In this document: positions 60,125 to 64,000 of the stretch, piece by piece
Numbering within the stretch: the first letter of the stretch is position 1
Layout of the letters: the number at the start of each line of letters is the position of its first letter
Assembly: GCF_002949735.1 (NCBI RefSeq)
Contig: NZ_CP026681.1
Location: 6,664,501-6,728,500 of the forward strand
Length of the DNA: 64,000 nt
Origin: Nostoc sp. 'Peltigera membranacea cyanobiont' N6
GTDB taxonomy: Bacteria; Cyanobacteriota; Cyanobacteriia; Cyanobacteriales; Nostocaceae
Reading direction: 5' to 3'
Notes under the pieces: generated by a model
What the model was told of the DNA's origin: nothing
Databases searched by the model: none
What the model saw: only the letters and a program-made list of their open reading frames with translations
Program-made: the position numbers and the translations under genes

Positions 60125-60451
60125 GCAATTACCTCGGAGATTTGTAGGGATATTCTTATTTGACTTTATCGAGATGAAGAGGATGCACTTAGATAGAGAA
60201 AAATTGATTTCTAATTTGTTTTTCTCAGTCAATAATCTAACTGTAATTTCCGGCAAAATTATGAAGGAAAGATAAATTAACATCTTTTCTATATAAAAGC
60301 TCTATGAATATCTATAAAACTAAAAATAAGTTACTTAGTTAAATAAAAACTTTACCTATAAAATAACTAGGGTTAGCTGGCGCTAACCCTAGTCTGGCTG
60401 GATTTATTCAATCAAAACTAATAATATGTAAGTAAAAAAACTTACTTATTT
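60125..60451. other. Region between HEP island and TerY-P triad
   Basis: Carries the promoter of the island's first gene (minus) on its left and a terminator-like hairpin of the kinase gene on its right (60366-60393). No gene seen. Confidence 0.5.
60366..60393 (-). terminator. Candidate terminator of the kinase-TPR gene
   Basis: 12-bp perfect stem ACTAGGGTTAGC / GCTAACCCTAGT with a TGGC loop, 59 bases after the stop of the kinase-TPR gene. The minus-strand sequence after it is TATTTTATAG, a weak U-tract. Confidence 0.6.
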
Positions 60452-62620
60452 TTAGTTAGTTTTTTCTAGATTACTTGAGCCTTGGAATAAAGGATCGCAT
60501 TTGTTTTCTACGACTACACACATATTACTGAGTGCTTGCTGATAATTATCCATATCATCTTGCTCAAGAAAGATTTTGGCAGATGCCTGTATATCTTCGA
60601 TAGCTTTCGTCTGGTTCTTGTTAGATTCACTACCGCCATATTGTGCTAGTTCATAGCGAACCATACCTCGTTTGAGGTATGCTTTTGCTAGTTTGGGGCT
60701 AATAGTTAATGCTTCGTTAAGATCGGCGATCGCTAGTTTATATTCTTGCTCATAATTGCTGCTATATTGAGCAATTTGATAATAGACAACACCTCTCTGA
60801 AAGTAAGCTTCTGCTTTGGATACATTAAGTTTTATCGCTTGAGTAAAATCGGCGATCGCTCTTTTGTAATCTTGTTGAGATTCACCGCTATATTTAGCCA
60901 TTTGGGTGCGGACAATCCCTCGTCTGATATGAGCTTCAACTTCGTTATTATCCAGACCGATAGCCCGATTATAGTCTGCGATCGCTAGGTTATATTCGGT
61001 ATCAGGATCGTTGCTATATTCGGCGAGCATATAGCGGGCATTGCCCCGATTCACCAGAGCTTTGATTTGATTGGGATTGATTTTGAGAGCTTGGCTATAA
61101 TCCGTGACTGCTCCTTCGTAGTCTTTCAGGTTATAGCGGGCATTGCCACGATTTACAATTGCTCTAGCATGTGTTGGCTCTTGTACAATTGCTTCGCTCA
61201 AGCTGGCAATTGCTTTTTCATAGTCTCGGTTTTTGTAAGCTGTATAACCCTGCTGATAGTAATCAGCGAAGCTGAGTTTGTTAATTGTCTGGCGAGACTT
61301 CAAGGTTTGTTGGGTGTAAGCATTTTGGGAAACTAACGGCTGAGTAAATTTAATCATTACGTCCGCATATCCCAATAAACCAAAGCCCATCAAGCAACAA
61401 ATAACTGGGTATAATTTTGACCTCTTGGAACGTTTATAAGATGAACCGCTTGGGGTAATTACTGGCTGCCAATAATTAGCTAAGTGCGGTGACATACTGC
61501 GCTGTGGAAAATGCGGTGTCTGGGTGTAGCGCTTTTTCGCTTTGATTCGCGGTTGGAGATGTTCTCTAGCTTCTATAGCCCGATGTGATGGGAAGGGGTC
61601 GCGTCCGCCTAATCGCACTGTCCGTTCGCACCAGGGACAGCTACGCATGTGGTTGTTGTAGCGATGCTGGGGATTTGTAGTGCAGGTAATTAAAGAATCT
61701 TCGGCTTCCGCGATTGCTGAGAGCCAAGTCTGGGCACTGGGGCGGAGTTGTGGGTTGTTGTGACCCTCTTCAAAACAACGGACAAATAGTTCTTGTAAGC
61801 TGGGATGAAGAATTTCCCAAGGGGGTGCAATGGGTGTCGGCAGGTAGGGTACGTACCGCTTTTGGCTGTAAGTGAAATGACCCGATGCAATGCGGGCTTC
61901 GTAGGGCGGTGGCTCAATAGCGCCTTGAAAAATCCCCGAAAATGGATGAGTGCCTTCCATGAGGAGTTGGAATACCAGCACTGCTAACCCAAATAAATCG
62001 TGAGAAATTTCGCGATCGTGCTGGGCAAAAGTTTTATTCTGTAGTTCTGGTGGAGTAAATTCTGGTTTACCAACTGGGCAGCGATAAACAACATTGCTGT
62101 TGGGGTCGGTTACTTGAAAAGAGTCTGTGTCTATCAAAGTCACCAATGCCGTATCACTGACGAGGATATTTGACTCGTTCACATCACCAATACAATATCC
62201 ACTAGCGTGCAAAGCTGCAATTGCTGCCGCCAAGTTACGAGCCGTGCGGAGCAGGTACTGATAGTTGAATAGGGGACAGTGTTGGCGACGGGTTCTGGGG
62301 TTGTAAAAGTCGATGATTGGACGCATCCCCTGAATCCGTGGCATCAAAAAGCCCAGGATGCTGTTTTTGCCATCTGCTGCCCGCAATACATCCTCTGGCC
62401 AAGCGATAGAAATATGCCCCAAACTAGCCGTAGGGTTTTCTGGGGGGTTGGCAAGCATCGCCTGTAATTTATCAGCATGGGCAGTCGTTGGCTTGTGGTA
62501 TATTTTCGCCACCAAATGGTTATCGGATGGCACTGCATAAACACAAGCTTCACCGCCACGCCCCAAACTGACATTGAGGCTGAGGATTTCTTTTCTAGGG
62601 GAACAACGTAGTACCTGCAT
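60452..62620 (-). CDS. Protein kinase-like domain plus TPR repeats (TerY-P triad kinase)
   Basis: 722 residues. Kinase-like domain at about 10-310: GRGGEACVYAV (P-loop), K39 in LVAKIYHK, catalytic loop YCIGDVNESNILV (D146, N151; HRD replaced by IGD), and IDTDSF in place of DFG. Then a CTTNP..H...CPWC zinc-finger-like segment (about 325-350), one membrane helix near 400 (VICCLMGFGLLGYADVMI), and about six TPR units to the C-terminus. In the same direction and 56 bases after the PP2C gene. Family known from TerY-P triads; ligand unknown. Confidence 0.87.
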   Translation of the reverse strand: MQVLRCSPRKEILSLNVSLGRGGEACVYAVPSDNHLVAKIYHKPTTAHADKLQAMLANPPENPTASLGHISIAWPEDVLRAADGKNSILGFLMPRIQGMRPIIDFYNPRTRRQHCPLFNYQYLLRTARNLAAAIAALHASGYCIGDVNESNILVSDTALVTLIDTDSFQVTDPNSNVVYRCPVGKPEFTPPELQNKTFAQHDREISHDLFGLAVLVFQLLMEGTHPFSGIFQGAIEPPPYEARIASGHFTYSQKRYVPYLPTPIAPPWEILHPSLQELFVRCFEEGHNNPQLRPSAQTWLSAIAEAEDSLITCTTNPQHRYNNHMRSCPWCERTVRLGGRDPFPSHRAIEAREHLQPRIKAKKRYTQTPHFPQRSMSPHLANYWQPVITPSGSSYKRSKRSKLYPVICCLMGFGLLGYADVMIKFTQPLVSQNAYTQQTLKSRQTINKLSFADYYQQGYTAYKNRDYEKAIASLSEAIVQEPTHARAIVNRGNARYNLKDYEGAVTDYSQALKINPNQIKALVNRGNARYMLAEYSNDPDTEYNLAIADYNRAIGLDNNEVEAHIRRGIVRTQMAKYSGESQQDYKRAIADFTQAIKLNVSKAEAYFQRGVVYYQIAQYSSNYEQEYKLAIADLNEALTISPKLAKAYLKRGMVRYELAQYGGSESNKNQTKAIEDIQASAKIFLEQDDMDNYQQALSNMCVVVENKCDPLFQGSSNLEKTN

Positions 62621-62676
62621 AATGAAATTACCGCTAACGGAAGTTATTTAAGATGTGAAACCTGTAAATTGATTGC

Positions 62677-63459
62677 TCATGAGTCGTTGAATGCAGCTAT
62701 AATGAGTGTCAAATCATCATCAGTGCGTTGCGTAATTCGGTCTGAGCGTAAAAACTTTACCAACTGCTCCTTTGCTTCTGTCTTATCCTCGGTATTGGCG
62801 ACAAATTCAAATAGCGGAAAAAAGAAGGGTTTGTGAGGTTCACCAACAACCATATTCAAAGCCAGCATTTGTAGTCCGTCAGTAATAATACCAACATTAA
62901 CTATGTCAGTGCGCCATAATCTCATCTGCGCCGTATCTAAGGCTGTAGGCGAAGTTAAAAAAGTGGTTTCGTTGATGTATTCGCCGCTATCAGGTATAGT
63001 CAGTGCGACCAGATTGCCTGTGCGATCTTTTGCCACTGCCAAACCATCACCTATTTGCACTACAGCTACAACTTCTGGGGTGGCAACCATCATAATTAAG
63101 GTAGTTGCTAAATCTTGAGGCTGTTTGTCACAAGTAGCCGCCTCATCCTCCACAGCTTTTTTGGCGGCTAGTATGGCATCATTTAAGAGCGATCGCACTA
63201 AGGCATCATCACTCAAAATCTTTCGGGTGATTCCTTTGCCAGAAATGTTTTCTATTGCTGTCTCCACAGCAATCATTGCTCCCACTTTCCCAAGGCTAGC
63301 AGAACCCGCGCCATCTGCAGCGGCCGCCACTAAAACATTATCAGACAATATCTGCCAGTGATGAGCATCCTGACATAACTGCTTGTTTTTTAAGTGACTT
63401 GTACCACATACAGACGCAGCCACAATCCGCCATTGAGCAATCTGTTTTGATATTTTCAT
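62677..63459 (-). CDS. PP2C-family protein phosphatase
   Basis: 260 residues, PPM-type serine/threonine phosphatase (PP2C_2). Metal motifs: QDAHHW (D31), VAAAADGAGSASLGKVGA (D49, G50), VVAVVQIGDGLAVAK, NVGIITDGLQML and a terminal RTDDDLTLIIAAF. All metal-binding aspartates appear intact. Cytosolic. It lies between a vWA gene and a kinase gene, the order of the TerY-P triad; it likely reverses phosphorylation by the neighbouring kinase. Confidence 0.9.
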   Translation of the reverse strand: MKISKQIAQWRIVAASVCGTSHLKNKQLCQDAHHWQILSDNVLVAAAADGAGSASLGKVGAMIAVETAIENISGKGITRKILSDDALVRSLLNDAILAAKKAVEDEAATCDKQPQDLATTLIMMVATPEVVAVVQIGDGLAVAKDRTGNLVALTIPDSGEYINETTFLTSPTALDTAQMRLWRTDIVNVGIITDGLQMLALNMVVGEPHKPFFFPLFEFVANTEDKTEAKEQLVKFLRSDRITQRTDDDLTLIIAAFNDS

Positions 63460-63511
63460 AAGATTTTTTTCCCAACAGCTAGCTGTGTCAACATCAAGCT
63501 GCGATTTTTAA

Positions 63512-64000
63512 TTAAACAGTCCCCCAACCAATGGGCGGTAGTGCTACCTGTTCGTCTACCTGCGAATGAGATACAGCTGACATACTAGTTGATAGCCAGA
63601 CAAACATTTCGATAAAGTTTAATCCTTTCAGTTTCAGTGGTGTACGTACAGTTATTTGATTTAAACGCGTCATATTCGCATTCTCTACACCTACTGTAAA
63701 AAATGCTACGCGCTTATTAGCTTCATCACCCTGTAAACGCTGGGATGCTTGCTCTACTACATTCTCTAACTCGCCTTGCGGTTCTCCATCGGTAATCATG
63801 AATACCCAAGGACGATAGTAAGCAATTCCATTGGTACGATACTGAGATTTCCGCTCTTGAATTATGTCCAAAGCTTTATGAATTCCTGCACCCATTGTAG
63901 TTAAGCCCTGGGCTGTCAAAATGGGCGGGTTGAATTGATCGGCAGTCACAAAGTCTTGTACGACATTGACATTACTATCAAAAGTAACAATCGCCACTTC
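63512..64000 (-). CDS. TerY-like vWA domain protein, 5' end outside window
   Basis: The frame continues past base 64000, so about the first third of the protein (with the DxSxS metal motif) is missing. Visible: AIVTFDSNVNVVQDF, LTTMGAGIHKALDIIQERK (third MIDAS Thr), FMITDGEPQGE (MIDAS Asp) and the end LSTSMSAVSHSQ...VALPPIGW, usual in TerY proteins. Minus strand, 52 bases before the PP2C gene. Predicted partner of the kinase and phosphatase. Confidence 0.88.
   Translation of the reverse strand, partial: EVAIVTFDSNVNVVQDFVTADQFNPPILTAQGLTTMGAGIHKALDIIQERKSQYRTNGIAYYRPWVFMITDGEPQGELENVVEQASQRLQGDEANKRVAFFTVGVENANMTRLNQITVRTPLKLKGLNFIEMFVWLSTSMSAVSHSQVDEQVALPPIGWGTV

Noticed and set aside
1..64000. 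tRNA, rRNA, intact IS element or prophage genes
   Set aside because: None recognised on either strand on reading; short or divergent ncRNAs could still be missed without covariance search.

Overview
The window comes from a filamentous, very probably heterocyst-forming cyanobacterium of the Nostoc/Anabaena type. Signs seen directly are abundant HIP1 octamers (GCGATCGC), many tandem heptamer (STRR-type) repeats, palindromic dispersed repeats, a phycocyanin lyase (CpcT), a nifJ pyruvate:ferredoxin oxidoreductase, an SLH/OprB porin, and above all a polysaccharide cluster whose gene order matches my recollection of the heterocyst envelope polysaccharide (HEP) island with hepC-hepA of Anabaena PCC 7120. 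No tRNA, rRNA, intact insertion sequence, prophage or cas gene was seen.

Layout. 1-6.9 kb: partial outer-membrane porin (minus), a large membrane-anchored protein of unknown function, a small coiled-coil protein, thrC and cpcT. 7-7.7 kb: a CRISPR relic (partial leader plus one degenerate repeat) and a palindromic repeat. 7.8-11.4 kb: nifJ, with two heptamer/nonamer repeat insertions kept in frame. 11.4-17.5 kb: repeats, a DUF4351 remnant, a DUF1338 oxygenase next to a class III aminotransferase (perhaps lysine/2-oxoadipate catabolism), and a GH133 debranching enzyme. 17.7-22.8 kb: a hypothetical protein, a cupin, a GAF histidine kinase, a small MESH1-like alarmone hydrolase, an SNase-fold protein with a degraded active site, and threonine aldolase. 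23.4-25.9 kb: an MlaF/MlaD-type lipid transporter pair. 25.9-27.0 kb: an orphan CRISPR array (12 repeats, 11 spacers) with a long leader. 27.0-34.2 kb: TetR/aldo-keto reductase pair, a protein with two eukaryote-like Tudor-knot modules, an APH-fold kinase/DOMON pair, and a GIY-YIG protein.

34.3-60.1 kb: 20 consecutive minus-strand genes form the HEP island. Read in transcription order they are a glucose-1-phosphate cytidylyltransferase, an LhgO-type oxidase, a sugar epimerase/dehydratase, a C-methyltransferase, GT2, a PhyH dioxygenase, an RfbC-type epimerase, GT4, a SAF-domain oxidoreductase, GT4, a Wzc-type tyrosine kinase, HepC, HepA, a GT-A-like protein, GT4, GT2, GT4, GT2, a Wzy-like polymerase and GT4. 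The simplest reading is that the first genes build an unusual CDP-linked sugar, HepC and the GTs build a lipid-linked repeat unit, HepA (ABC exporter, related to lipid-oligosaccharide flippases) moves it across the membrane, and the Wzy/Wzc proteins polymerise it. A perfect intrinsic terminator after the Wzc gene suggests that hepC-hepA starts from its own promoter.

60.4-64.0 kb: a kinase-TPR protein, a PP2C phosphatase and a vWA protein (cut by the window end), all minus strand, form a TerY-P-type signalling triad.

The most noteworthy points are the paired active and relic CRISPR leaders, the predicted HepA-flippase/Wzy hybrid pathway with a HepC that lacks the usual catalytic segment, the Tudor-knot protein, and the repeated use of short tandem repeats as coding sequence, start codons and stop codons.
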